DNA of 64,000 nt from Adiantum capillus-veneris (lineage: Eukaryota > Streptophyta > Polypodiopsida > Polypodiales > Pteridaceae), in the NCBI GenBank assembly GCA_014529385.2, contig CM043958.1:149145293-149209292 (forward strand), read 5' to 3'. The number at the start of each line of letters is the position of its first letter. Position 1 is the stretch's first letter. Positions 12,815 through 25,083 of this stretch are shown one piece after another. Position numbers and translations under genes: made by a program. Under the pieces are notes generated by a model, which saw only the letters and a program-made list of their open reading frames with translations, had not been told where the DNA came from and searched no databases.

Positions 12815-14154
12815 CACTAGAATGGTAACCTAACAGGACATAAAAGTGTCCTTTCAGGGTTTTGGGAAAAAATTCCAAAACCATAGTAGATCAACTCATT
12901 TTGAAAAATCCTTTCATGAGCTTATAGTTCAATAACTACTACATATGGAAAAAATGAGAAACTTGTAATTTTTCTCATCCCTTGGTCACTACAAGCCTCC
13001 AAAGTTGATGGACCAGTGCATTTTGCCCAAAGCAGTAATTTCTTACGGTTGATTGCATATAAATAAGAGTGGGGATTTTTGTAGGACATGAGATAAAATG
13101 CCCCGTTAACTTCAATGGGTTGGTGACCAAAACATATGGTTGCTTTTACCTCACTAATTTTTTTTTGGGTAAAAAAAATAGGTACAAAAAAGTTGCATTT
13201 TTGCCATTCTACGGACCTATCATTAAAGTTTCTATAGTCACGCTCAATACAGATACTATATGCATGTTTTCTTAGTTCCCTTTGGGCCTTTGGATTCAAA
13301 AGGAGCCATGGAGCATGTCAAAAAGATAATGGATCTCTTACAATTGGAACCTTGGGGGCAATGATAAAGTACTAAATACAGCAAACATGAAAAAATTGGG
13401 TTTAGCATTAGGACCTCTAGAAACCCATAGAAACTACTCAATATCTAGCCAAGTTTGTAGTCTATGATTAGATATGGTTACTACCTACAAAATACACACA
13501 ATTGGCCTAAGAAACTAGCAATATTGAGAAAGTTATACTTGCTACTCTAAAATGTATCGTGTTCTTCAACAATCAAAAAATTCAACCATCATCATATACT
13601 ATGCTATATAGCATATTAGGTCCCCCAAAACTCAAGGAAGATTAGCTTTATGTTATACATTACACTTACACAATCAAAATTGAATTTGGATATCAAGAAA
13701 GCCACCAAAAAAATCATAAAAGTGCTAATTTTGGCCAAAAAACAGGATTATGCAATTCTTGTAAATTGGTCATAACTTTCAATTTTAACACTTAGCTCTC
13801 CCTACAAGCATCAAAACATGTTGAGAACTATGAAGGCCTAATTTTTAGCCATCTAAACCTCACAAACATGAAATTTAGAGTGGTATAATTGCCAAAATTT
13901 GAAAAAAAAGCCAAAAACATGACCCGTTTTTTCACACAGTTTAGGTTCAAAAATGTTGTGCAAGAGTAAGGTTAATGGTGAGATCGATACTCTAAAAAAA
14001 ATGCTAAGTTTTTTTCAGCTCATAAGGCAACTTTGTGGATATATAGCACCTAGAAATTCATTTTCATACTCTTCAAATAATTCAAGCAAAATGGTCACTT
14101 AACAGGACACAAAAGTGTCCAAGGACATAAAAGTGTCCTATTACCATTCTAGTG
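12815..14154. mobile_element. piggyBac-like non-autonomous DNA element (1.34 kb)
   Basis: Flanked by TTAA on both sides (12811-12814 and 14155-14158). Termini are perfect inverted repeats: CACTAGAATGGTAA at the left and its reverse complement TTACCATTCTAGTG at the right. Just inside are near-palindromes GGACATAAAAGTGTCC at 12836-12851, GGACACAAAAGTGTCC at 14105-14120 and another at 14123-14138. TTAA duplication plus a C-starting terminal repeat is diagnostic of the piggyBac superfamily. The AT-rich interior has no transposase; a 125-codon minus-strand frame at 12,922-13,299 has no recognisable domain. Confidence 0.8.
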
Positions 14155-14158
14155 TTAA

Positions 14159-15060
14159 AAAAATTTCTGTCACTCACGGTTTTGAGTTGGTCGTTTCGCT
14201 CGCTTTTTCCGGTTGTTTTTCTGCTTCACTTTGCACAGTTTGCTCGGTTTGCGGTGTTTCCTCCGTGTGCAATACACTCTCCACATTGCTTTTCTGCTTT
14301 TTTTGCCTTTTTTCCGGCTCTTTCTGGCACTTTCGACGACATTCTTTTTATTTTTCTTAATTTTTTATGAAATTTTGAAATTATAAACTTTTAAGTAATT
14401 TTATGCTTTTTTGGGAAGGTTTTGATTTTTTAGGATTTTTTTGTGAATTTTAGAATTTTTTCATGAATTTTGGAATTTTTGAAGGTTTTATGAATTTTTA
14501 TGGTTTATTAGGTTCTTTCCAATAAGTTTTTGATTTTTTAATGATTTTTCCGTGACTTTTTGAATTTTTTATGTTTTTTTAATGCTTTATCTGTGAGTGT
14601 TTTTTTTCTTATGATTTTTTTATGATTTTCCCGTGACTTTTTGAATTTTTACAGTTTTTGTGTTTTATCTGTGTAACTTTTTGATTTTTTATGGGTTTTT
14701 AGGAGATTTTGTTTTTTAATTCTATGGATTTTTTATGTTTTTCTTTTTTTTGTGAATTTTTTAATCCCTTTTATTGATTTTTTATGAGTTTTCTATTTTT
14801 TATACTTTTAATGTGATTTTTCTATGAGTTTTTTTTCTCTACAAATTTTTAAACTCTTTTTTTTCTTAATGAGTTTTCTAAAAGGTTTTTATTTTTTATG
14901 AATTTCTTAATGAGGTTTTTCTATATTTTTAATTTTTATGATTTTTTAAACTCTTTTTTATTGTTTTTAAATTTTGATATTTTTAATTGTGTTATTCTTT
15001 TTTTAGTTTTTAAGATTTTTGTATTTTTAATGATTAAATCACATAATGTAAAATAAATAA
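14159..15060. other. T-rich low-complexity DNA
   Basis: Dominated by T runs with recurring TTTTTATGA and TTTTTGAATTTT words. No gene or terminal repeat is seen. It looks like a decayed tandem array. Confidence 0.6.
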
Positions 15061-15840
15061 GAAATTACCTACACTTACCTGGTGGGCACGAGAGCGAGCG
15101 TGACAGGTGGGCTGACGTGCTGCAGTACGCAGAGAGAGAGGCAGCTGAGCTGAGGACAGAAAGCCAAGTCGGCAGGCCTGAGCGACGGGCAGTGAGCGTT
15201 CAATGCGAGGCGGGTAGTGGTCAACGAGAGAGGGGGAGACAGAGAATTAGACCGCCTGAGTGGCGCTGACAGAGGGGTGTGGGCGTGTGTGTGTGTGTGA
15301 GAGAGAGAGTGTGGGTGAGTGTGTGTTAGTGAAAACAACAATGGTGTACGCGTGGGCAGGGTGTGTGTGTGTGTATGTAAGTCAAGAGAGGGGGTTCGCG
15401 TGTGCAGGCAGGGGGCTTGTCAACGGGCAGTAGAGAGAGGAGAGAGTACGAGAGTAGAGAGAGAGTGAGAGGCACGCGGGCGTGCAGCGCCAGCTGGGCA
15501 GAGTCTAAGAAGGCGTGTGTGTGAGTGCGCACCGCACGCTCGGCAGTGGGCACACAACATATAGGAAGCTATCCCGCGAGACATTAAAGATCTATCCGAC
15601 AAGGAGAGAGAGAAGGGGAGAGAGAGAGAGAGAGAGAGAGAGAGGTAGAGAGAGAGTTTAGAGAGAGAGAGAATGAGAGAGAGAGAGAGTGTGTGTGTGT
15701 GTGTGTGTGCGTGTGCGTGATGAGAGAGAGACGAGCGCGGACGAAAGCAGAGGAAGAAAACGAAGAAGTTATTCTAGCCTAGTAGGAAACTATCCCAAGA
15801 GACCGTAAAGATCTATCCGCAGAGGGATTTTATGCGCCGC
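15061..15840. repeat. GA/GT-rich block with a duplicated 40-bp segment
   Basis: Interspersed GA, GT and GC-rich runs. The segment AGGAAGCTATCCC...AAAGATCTATCCG near 15,561-15,599 recurs with changes near 15,783-15,821, bracketing the purest microsatellite part (about 15,604-15,735). No gene is supported; frames here encode only low-complexity peptides. Confidence 0.55.
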
Positions 15841-17360
15841 AAGGCACGGGCATCAAGTTCGAAACCAAGCTTTTTTATTGTTGTTTTTTTTCATCTTCAA
15901 ATTTCCAAAAATGCCAAAAATAGACCGAAAATTAGCCAAAACGCTAAAAATTGCCAGAAAATCCCAAAAATCATAAAACAAATCCAAAAAATTCTTGAAA
16001 ATTTTCAAAAACCTTAGAAAATCATCATTATTTACAACGAAACATTTTCGACACGCAAAAGCACAACAAAAATAGAAGATTTTACCGAAAATACAATTTA
16101 CGACACAATCATCAACCCGGCCCGCGGAAATAGCAAAAAGCTCAAAATTTGGCGAATAAAAGTCCAAATGCGCTCGAAATCAAGCCAAAAATACACATTC
16201 AAACAACTCGTAAAGATTGCAAAATATCAAATATTTATGGAATTAAGCGCATATTAATGAAAAAATTAGCAAAAAATTATCCAAAAAAATACCCAAAAAT
16301 TTTCTGAATATTCTCCACACATAGGGGAATAGTGCAGCCAAATAAAATCACAAAAATCTCATCAATTCAATTGCCAAACAATTTCATCAATAAAATCAAG
16401 ACAAGGCAATTAAACCGGTAAAATTTGTGGCAAAATTTGACGCAATTGAAATGTGTAAATCTCTGTTTTGAGCTAAAAAATGCAGCAATTAACCATTACA
16501 CACATCAATCATGCAATCAAAATTGAATCAATCATGCAAATTAAACACTTTTTTAGGCACACACACTAATAAAATTGGCAGTTTTTACCAATCTTTTGGT
16601 GCGCACACAAAAGGGTTAATCTTGTCGAAATTGCAATGTGACTTTACAAATCATTAGTTAGACATGAGCACAACACAAATCAATCATCACGATTTAAAAA
16701 TCATTAAGCACACATTAATTTTTAGGTGCACAAACATGGGCAAAATAGTGCACACACACCTAAAATTAGGCATACACACACTCAATTAAAATGCACACAC
16801 ACTTGCAATTGACCATCCAAGCATGCAATTAACTCAATTAGGCACCCAACTAGCAACACACGTTCACCAATTAGCAATTGAAACTTATCAAGTTCATGCA
16901 CCACCAAATCTTAAAAATTTCGGCATTGTGACGGCATGAAAACGAACAATCGAAAAATTTTCAATCCAACATAGCATCAACATTGCATTGCATCAACATA
17001 GCATCAACATTACATTGCATTATGGTGGGATCTCTACACAATTCTACACATCCTTAGATTCTAGTGAGGTTGAGAATACCACGTTGCTTACCTTTCCATT
17101 GAAGATCAATTGAATGGTCGAATGCTCCAATCCTTCATAGCAAATTAGTAAGTTAGCAAAAAATAGTGAAATTAGCAAGGGGTTAGTGTGAAATTAGAGT
17201 GTGTAACACACATTTGGCAAGATGCGGTGACACATTAGGGAATTATGAACACATTGCTTCATGCACACACATCCAAAATTCACAAAAACATAAACATATA
17301 AGTGAAATTAGTGAGGGAACGCATTTGATCATGCCACAATTACACTAGCGTAGGTCATCG
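15841..17360. other. AT-rich DNA without recognised genes
   Basis: Rich in AAAATT, CACACA and AATCAATCAT words. It lies downstream, in minus orientation, of the tRNA-Asp primer site at 17,361-17,378, so it could be the non-coding interior of a LARD-type element. I see no gag, RT or integrase motif. Confidence 0.4.
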
Positions 17361-17378
17361 TCCTCGGCAACGGCGCCA
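17361..17378 (-). promoter_or_regulatory. tRNA-Asp primer-binding site of a minus-strand LTR element
   Basis: On the minus strand this reads TGGCGCCGTTGCCGAGGA, complementary to the 3' end of plant tRNA-Asp(GTC) with one difference. It sits 2 bp from the TGTTGGGGG end of the adjacent LTR candidate. Confidence 0.7.
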
Positions 17379-17380
17379 AA

Positions 17381-18123
17381 TGTTGGGGGTCCCATCGTTA
17401 CAATAGCTCCAATGACCAACAAAATTATCAATCCAGAGGGATGAGATACCGGCTAGGGCATGGAAACACTCACACGGTTAGTGAGCTAATTATGGCAGCA
17501 CGAATGGTTAACTCTATGAGGTGAGCTTCTCGGCCTATGGAGGAGCTAAGCCACAATGAAGGGCAATCTCCACATCCACTTCTCTTTACCTCTAATCAAC
17601 CCAATCACACACACTAACGATTGCAAGACGCACACAACACTAATCCTATCATGCAACACACTAATCGCAAGCACACACACATAGATCTATTGAGCACCAC
17701 ACTCGAGTCAAACCTACATGCACACACAAGCAAGAGAGGGCAATCACACAAGATTAGAGAGGGATTAATCACTAATTAGTTAAGATCTAGCTAATCTAAG
17801 CATCATAGGCAATCATAAGAAGCATGAGAGAGGCATAGTGAAAGCGAATTAAGCATTGATTAGTGTTAACCAAGTCACATGAGCAAGGAGAAGCTCAAGG
17901 ACTCCATAGCCACACACCTCAAGAGCTCTCACCAAAGAGTGATCTCAACAAATGAGCTTGAGAACCCTAATTTCTTTTACATGCTACCTTATATACCTAA
18001 GGTAAAAATATTCAATGTCCAGGTGCCCAAAGCATTTAGGGCTCCTCCGCTTACTGAATCTGCAACCTAGACACACTAACTGACGTGTTCTTTAAGCTTG
18101 GAACTCCCATTGAGCCCGTAACA
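17381..18123 (-). mobile_element. Candidate LTR (about 743 bp) next to the tRNA-Asp primer site
   Basis: One end is TGTTGGGGG next to the primer site and the other, chosen by symmetry, is CCCGTAACA, giving TGTT...AACA termini. No second copy is in the window, so the outer limit is tentative. Confidence 0.4.
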
Positions 18124-18277
18124 CATTAAAATATTACAATGGCTTGAATGGGGAAAATGTGTAACTCCAATCTTTACTGCTTCTTTGTATTCATCATCGA
18201 TGTGCATCCGTACGCCTTAGGTCTTTAGCAGCTCCTCTTAAGTGAAGTTGACTCAATTAACATTGAAGTTGACTCAG

Positions 18278-20600
18278 TTAACATATTGCCATGGAGAAGA
18301 TAACCATCCTGCAAGGTGAATGGCTCCTCTTCTTCCCCAAATCAAGGACTGACATTATATCTTTGAAGTCAAGGTCAATAGCATACTCATCTATCATGGA
18401 AGATAGATCATTGTGAGTTTCTATAGACACCACATTGACTTTTGATCGTCGTGAAACTGCATCAACCACTTGATTGTGCTTACCAGCAATGTGAGCAATA
18501 TGAAAATAAAATTGCAAAATAAAATTTTCCCACCTCATTTGTTAATAGGAAAGCTTGGTTTGCATCGTGAAGTACTTGAGACTTTGGTGGTCTGTTCGTA
18601 AAATGAATGGAGTCCCCAATAAATAGTGCTTCCATGTGTCTAGGACATATAGAACAGCTAAAAGCTCTTTCTCATAAATGACCAAGACCTGTTCATCCGT
18701 ATTGAGCCTTCGACTCTCATATGCTATGGCATGCCCTTCTTGAAGCAAGACTGCTCCAAGGCAATCACCACAAGCATCACATTGGACCTCAAATGGCTTT
18801 GAGAGATCCGAAAGCATGAGGACTAGTTGAGAGGTAAGCTTCTCTTTGAGGGTGTCAAAAGCTTTTTGCTCCTTAGCAGTCCATGAATACTTAACGTTCT
18901 TCTTTGTTAAGTCATGTAATGGTCCTGCTATTTGAGAAAAAAATTTGATGAAGCGTCTATAGTATGCAAACATATCAATAAAGCTTCTTAGCTCATGTAG
19001 ATTCCTTGGATTAGGCCATGCTTTTATTACCTCTAACTTTGATGGATCCATACGGATACCATCTTGAGAGATAATATGACCTAAGTATTGAATCTCTTGA
19101 AGGAAAAAATCGCTTTTTGTCGTTGAGAAAAAGCTTGTTCTCCCTCAATGCTTGAAAAATCACTTGGAGATGTTGCTTGTGTTCCTCCAAGGACTTGGAG
19201 TAGATGATGATATCATCAAAGAACACTCTAGTGAACTTGCGGGAGGGTCTAAATATTTTCTCCATCAAACGATTGAATGTGGCTGGGGCATTGTTCAATC
19301 CAGAAGGCAAGATTAGATATTCATAAAGACCAAACGTTGTACGAAACGTGGCTTTTAGGAAATCTTCATCCACTAATCCTTATTTGATGGTAGCCACTTT
19401 TAAGGTGAATCGCCTTGTAGCTTATCAAACAGATCTTCTATCTGAGGCACAGGAAATCTTCTATCTTCTATCTGAGGCACAGGAAATCTGTTTTTGATAG
19501 TGATATGGTTTAGTGCTCGATAGTCCGATATGTACCATCTTTCTTTTGCACTAAAAGGATTGGAGAACAAAAGAGAGAGGAGCTACGCTTCACCATCCCT
19601 TTGTCTACCAATTCTTGTACTTGCCTCATGATCCTCTTGTTGAGCTTGGAAAACTCGATAAGGAGGCTTCTTAGGCGGTGAGCTTCTTGGTAGGAGCTCA
19701 ATTCGATGGTCATCATCCCCACGTTTTGGAGGTAAGTCCATATGGATATCATCGATGAACACATCTTGGAATCCATTTAGAAAATTACACAAGTCTAAGG
19801 CTCTTCTTGATTCCTACCAGTTTCATTTGATAAACCATTAGCGTCATTAGTGGATTCTTGGACAAAAATCATGTATGCAGAAATCGAGCTTTTCATTGAC
19901 TTATCAAAAGCTGGTGAATTTACAAGTGGTATAGTATGACCAGACTCATTAGCATCTATATACATGTTCTTTCCCCTGTAGGTGAAGTAGATTCTTCTTT
20001 CAGGGAACTTCATGTTGGCAGCCATGCGATCAAACCATGGCACCCCTAGGATCGCATCCCGGGGAGGTCACCTAATAAAAATGTAACCTATCACGTGAGT
20101 TCAACAGAAGGGTATTTAAAGTTCTTGAAACTTACAGAAATATATATACAGAAGGGAATTATTTTTTCAAATTTGAAAAAACCTTACAGATTTTAAAAGA
20201 AAAGGGTACATCATATTCTTAACAAAATTCACAGAGAAGGGGTTTTACAAACATGTCTTGAACGCACGTGATATGGTAGTTTTACACATAGTGAACCCCC
20301 CGGGGATAGCATTCTCATGTTGGAGAGGAGAGATGAAAAAGTCTTCTTTGTCGGCATAGCTTTGGACATGAAGCCTCACTTCCCAATCAAGGGAGTAACG
20401 AAGGCTTGTTGTCCCTTGAAAGTTGTGTCAACCGTTACAATATCTCCCATCTCGAAAGCTTGAATGCCCAACTTGGTGGCCAACTCCGTTGATATGAAGT
20501 TGTGAGTAGAGACAGGGTCAAACATGATGAAAGCATCATGCTCCCTTACCTTTCCCCAAGCATAGGAGAGAGATGATCCTTTGCAATGAGCATCCTCTTT
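18278..20600 (-). pseudogene. pol: Ty3 pol remnant: protease, reverse transcriptase, RNase H
   Basis: Minus-strand order is retropepsin remnant (MFDPVSTHNFIS, with the catalytic D-S-G changed to D-P-V), then VPWFDRMAANMKF, RT start SPILLVQKKDGTYR, RT core LNNAPATFNRLMEKIF with FFDDIIIYSK replacing Y-x-D-D, and RNase H marks (QCDACGDCLGAVLLQ, YEKELLAVL, LRTDHQSLKY, HIAGKHNQVVDAVSR). Frames shift at about 19,050, 19,400 and 19,790. A MITE splits the protease (20,058-20,303). A 30-bp tandem duplication at about 19,436-19,490 repeats the FPVPQIED stretch. No integrase follows; the element stops near 18.28 kb, close to the orphan LTR. It is inactive. Confidence 0.8.
20058..20303. mobile_element. 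246-bp MITE, Mutator-like, inserted in a Ty3 protease
   Basis: Terminal repeats start CCCGGGGAGGTCAC and end GTGAACCCCCCGGG, and similarity extends to about 46 bp including TATCACGTG on both sides. It is flanked by a 9-bp duplication (GGATCGCAT at 20,049-20,057 and GGATAGCAT at 20,304-20,312, one mismatch). Removing it rejoins the protease reading (HENAI with ILGVPWF). A 9-bp duplication points to the Mutator superfamily. Confidence 0.75.
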
Positions 20601-21893
20601 TAGAGCTTTGATGGTAGAAGCCCTAGGAGTCTCATTGCGAGCATTTTTCTTGGGGCCAGAACAATAGCCATCTCCTTGCTCCCCACACTTAAAACACTTA
20701 TGGTCCTTGCAAAAAGCTTCAAGATCTTCATGAGAGAGTTTGTTTTTACCTTTGTAAGCGCCCTTCTCCTTGGACCTATTGTTGTTGTTGTAGGAAGTAC
20801 CTTGGGAAGAATTTTGGGCATTGGTTTTCCCCTTTGCATCATTTTTGTCTTTGTTTTCCACGGTTTGACATTCTGTTTAGCCCCTTGTTGGAAATTGATG
20901 CGGGAGACAACCATGGTGTGGTGGATTACTTCGATGATAGAACCAGGCCGTTGGGAGTCGACATACTTGGCCATTTCTTCAAGTAATCCCGCACAAAATT
21001 GTTGCTTTTTCTCGACAAAGTCTATCTTCTGGAAGATAGTAGCCTTGAGATGTAAATCCCAAAACTTGTCCACATATTTGTGAATAGACTCATGTAGGAG
21101 AAGCTTCAAACTGCACCATTCGGTAAGTACTTTTTCCTTTGCATCGCTTGTAAGGAATTGCTTCATGATGAAAACTCGTAGAGTTTTCCATGTCTTTGGG
21201 GCTTCACCATTGCCACGAAGGCTAGCCCACCATTCACGAGACAATTTCTGGAAGTGCATAGCTACATGGCGTAGCTTGCAGGACTCCGTGAAGCCCTCGT
21301 CTCCAAAGGCCGCATCAAATTGTTGGATGAAGGCCAATACTTTGTCGATGGCACCAAAGGTGCCATCATAGGTGAGAAAAGAGATACTCTTTTCTCCCTC
21401 TTTCAACTTCCTTAGCTTTTGTGATGTTCACCATGCAAGGTATGATTTGCGATGTCCTCCCCTCTTGTATTCTCTAGGAGAATAGCCATAGCTTTCGTCG
21501 GGAGAGGAGGAAGTTGAAGAATAAAGAGAAGAGGGTGACCTCTTTCTTGACCTTTCTTTCTTTGTTTTCTCTCTTCCCTTTCGGAGTGACAAGGAGAAGG
21601 ACTGTGTGTTGACCGTTTCCTCATGGGAGGAGTTGGCGGTCGTCTAGACCGCCGTTTTTGTGGAGCCACATCTTCAGAGGAACTTGGAGTTTCATTAATT
21701 TCTTGTTCTTTGGATTCCTCCTCTCATATAGGAGAGAGTCTTCTTTTGCAGGTCTCATCAAGAGGCCTCCTAAGCTCTCTCTCCTCTTGGAGAGGAAGGG
21801 AAATCCCATAAGCACGAAGTTGTTAACTTCGGCTTGCAAAGTAGGGTTGCCCGTAGCTTGATGCAACCTAGTAACAACATAATTGATAAACAT
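20600..21893 (-). pseudogene. gag: Ty3 gag remnant
   Basis: The frame 21,406-20,600 encodes a Retrotrans_gag capsid core (FIQQFDAAFGDEGFTE, REWWASLRGN, WKTLRVFIMKQF, ESIHKYVDKFWDL). A degenerate zinc knuckle CFKCGEQGDGYC lacks the usual His. The upstream frames (21,893-21,412) are Arg/Ser/Pro-rich and probably the gag N-terminus, joined by frameshifts. Gag would form the retrotransposon particle. The upstream LTR was not found. Confidence 0.75.
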
Positions 21894-21899
21894 GGGGAC

Positions 21900-22843
21900 A
21901 TCATCATTAGCACCTTAATGTGCAAAATCAAAGTTATCAATGTTTATTCTACTCTCTTGGTTATTGTCAGCCATGCTAATTATACTTATGTCTTTACTTA
22001 GTGTATTCTGTGGAAACTCAAAACCTTAGTTGCTACTCCTCTTAGCCTTTGAAAATAAGCACTTAAGTATCTACACCCACGGCTCGAATTGGTTAATTAT
22101 AGAGAGAATGGGATGGGTATAACATAGCAAAATTGCCGAGGGATAGCTCCTTTTGGACTTCTTATGCCTCAATAATGGTAAAGCCGTAGGCAAGTCTAAA
22201 AAGACCCCATTATTAAGACCAAAGCACTTTGATAGCATAGAGGGTGAACTTAATTGATGGTAGCAACATGAACATAGTACTTAATTAACTTGGCATGAAC
22301 AATACTTTTGCAAGAGAGAGGGTATTAGAGAACATGACAATAGTTGAGGGCCCGATTTACTTGGAGCCGGTCCCCCCTCCAAAAGGCGTTTGTATTATAG
22401 ATTCTCCCATCAAGAGAGATTTGTTTCAATACAATCTTTGTGTTCTTTGTGACCTTGGTGATGCTATGAAGATGGAAAGCTTCATGCATCACGAGCTTAA
22501 CATAAACTTTGCAAAAATCATTAACAATCCCAAGCTTTAGTCTCAAGGCCTCAAACACCTTCGAAGGTGGAGAGAGCTAGCGGGGAATGAGGGTACGGAA
22601 GAGGAAGAAGAATCATCCATAGGAGAAAGAAATAGTTCCTCACTTATCATCACTCTTCTTGCTTAGCATAGCATAATAGCATAGTAATGAAGATGAAGAA
22701 GATGTCAAGCTTAAGCATTGAAGCATGGCTCTTGGTTGGATTTGCATTCCATAGCCCAAAGTGTTGGTGTAGGCTCTCCACTTCTCAACAAGCTTGGAGA
22801 AGGAGATGGAGCTCTTGCACTTTACACTCCACACAATGAGAGA
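21900..22843. other. Leader or spacer upstream of the minus-strand Ty3 gag
   Basis: No conserved coding motif. It may be the untranslated leader of the Ty3 element, but I found no primer site or LTR end in it. Confidence 0.3.
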
Positions 22844-22883
<40 letters not shown>

Positions 22884-22915
22884 AAGAGTATACCCCCCTC
22901 TCATCCTTGGTCCAC

Positions 22916-22975
<60 letters not shown>
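22844..22975. repeat. Compound (TG)n and (TC)n microsatellite
   Basis: (TG)n at about 22,845-22,882 and (CT)n at about 22,918-22,974, separated by 35 bp. Peptides predicted across it are artefacts. Confidence 0.9.
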
Positions 22976-22976
<1 letters not shown>

Positions 22977-24494
22977 GTATTGTTCTATTATTTCAGTTGG
23001 ACATGGAGTGGACATGTGTCCTCTTTTTGATCTTTGAGAGAAAGAATATAATTATTTATTTTCATGTATCTAAATTCTCATTGGACCCCTTTAAAACCTA
23101 TCCAGTAGCATTCAAACACATCATGAGGGCCACATGTGGAGGATCATTTGAACATGTGTCTTTTATGCTTATTAAGTCATTTGGTTGAACTGAATACTTC
23201 ACAGATTTAGTCAATCAAGCATGGAAACGTTGATGCCTCTAGAGAGTTATCTTTAAATTGAATACTTCAACAACTTTAGTCTTTTAAGCATGTGAGAAAC
23301 ACTTCAAGCTTTTGGGTAAGGTTCCCACTAACACTTACCAAGCCAACAAGCACCTCATGCTTGGGTAGGATTCCCACCTCAAGGTTAGCCCTAGCTTGCC
23401 TAAGGTCAAAGGACTTTTGAACACTAACTTTTGGAGGTCTTTAATGAAGCTAACCCTACGGTCTTTAAGCTCCATTAGGTAGCATTGCTCTTTAACATAC
23501 CATCTCTCATTTGGACCCCTTTTAACCTTGGCCCCGTGTTGAGAAAGATCCGTAAGCACATGTCTATATTCTAACCCTTGTTCTCGTTTATTCTCCCACA
23601 TTAAATGATCAGTTTAATATGAGAAAATTATTTGGGTTGGTTAGATATTAGATTTTATGACAAGCCATTGACTCATGTACTCTATACTCTCATTAAGGTG
23701 AACACTCATTCAAGTAATGATTCTAGTTGTACACTTGTCTAATCTAAATAATACAATTCTTGTTCCAGTTGTCGTTTCCTATGTCTTTCATATTTCTAGT
23801 TCTGTCTTTCAGTATACTGAAGTCTAATCTGATGTCTTAGCCTGAACTGAACTAACTCTATTTGCGGACCTGGAATAGCTGTCTGAACACATTCAACTCA
23901 TTCCAGGGAGGATAACCAAACACTACTTGAATCCCCCTACACAACAATAAAAATATTGTGGAGAGAGCACTCCAATAAATAGTGAGGAGAGAGTTGAAGT
24001 CTACTATTTGAGGGCGGTGTCTAGGGACATTTCCACCTCAAGTCTCTCAAAAGATTGATGGTAACCCTACCTCACATCTCACCCACACCTCATGCAACAA
24101 CCTACATAGGTAGCTCACATCTTGCGAATAGCAAACATTACATATTTTTTAAATTTGAATATGCATAAAGTCGGCATTATTGACAAATAGGCATTGTCCA
24201 TGACACTTGCCTTCACAGAGAAAAACTAACTTGTTTTTATGTTTGATGGTTTTAGGTAATAGATGTTGCCTCTACTTCATGGTGCACTTGTACATTTCCA
24301 TGTATTTGTCAAAAACAAAAGGATACCATGATGCCTTGACATGATTGTAGCTTCTAAGATCTATTAGAAATGCAAAAATGGTAGCTTTGGCTCAAAAATA
24401 GCTTTGTATTCTAAAATCCCCACCCCTACTTTCTACCAGACTATCTATGTTAAACATGTGGTGCTTATAATGCTCTGTCAAGGTTCTAAAGCAA

Positions 24495-24495
<1 letters not shown>
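22976..24495. other. Spacer without recognised genes
   Basis: Words such as AAGCATG...GAAACACTTC and TTCCCACC recur around 23,210-23,400, suggesting old tandem repeats. No coding motif or terminal repeat can be supported. Confidence 0.3.

Positions 24496-24498
<3 letters not shown>

Positions 24499-24578
<80 letters not shown>
24499..24578. repeat. Compound (CT)n and (CA)n microsatellite
   Basis: 46 bp of CT runs directly into about 34 bp of CA. Confidence 0.9.
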
Positions 24579-24740
24579 AACCCTCGTGTATAAGTGACAC
24601 GGGGTCACACTCAAGGGATTGACGACGGGGCACGTGATCGGCGGGGTGCAAGCACCAAGGATTTGAGACATTGGATCTCCATAGTAGGGGGGGTCATGGT
24701 TTTACATTCGCGGAGACACATTGTATGCAGCAATACGTGC

Positions 24741-24800
24741 TAGGTGGGTTGGCTAGAGCATTGCACTGTTGAGTGGGAGGTCGGGGTTCAAGGGCCACCC
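24741..24800 (+). other. tRNA-like fragment, possible SINE head
   Basis: GGCTAGAGCATTGCACTG followed 15-20 bp later by TCGGGGTTCAAGGGCC resembles the D-arm and T-arm (A and B boxes) of a tRNA. The acceptor stem does not pair and the B box has a mismatch, so this is not a functional tRNA; a tRNA-derived SINE remnant is possible. Confidence 0.25.
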
Positions 24801-25083
24801 TCAACGCGATGGAGCCCTAGTTTTTTATTTGCATGAATTCAATCAACAGCAGATTGAACGCAAGGAGTTGATTCCTTCACAGGACCCCGTGCCACTTATG
24901 GTCAACGCACACCAACCATCTAGTAGATTCTTGATGCCATGGCCTCCCCTCTGAACTAATTGACACGGACCTCCCCATTAGGGATCAATGGTCCATGTCA
25001 AAAGGTGCTCATCAACGTCATTGGATCGTGGTTGTGCACAGTTGTGATCACATCGTGATCATCACATGATGTGATCGCATTGT

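Noticed and set aside
12922-13299. A 125-codon minus-strand frame inside the piggyBac-like element as a transposase
   Set aside because: No Asp triad, no Cys-rich tail and far too short for a piggyBac transposase.
15832-16167. Lys/Asn/Phe-rich frames on both strands as genes
   Set aside because: Composition follows local AT-rich word repeats; no conserved motif.
24741-24800. Functional tRNA gene
   Set aside because: The acceptor stem does not pair and the anticodon arm cannot be drawn; kept only as a low-confidence SINE-like fragment.
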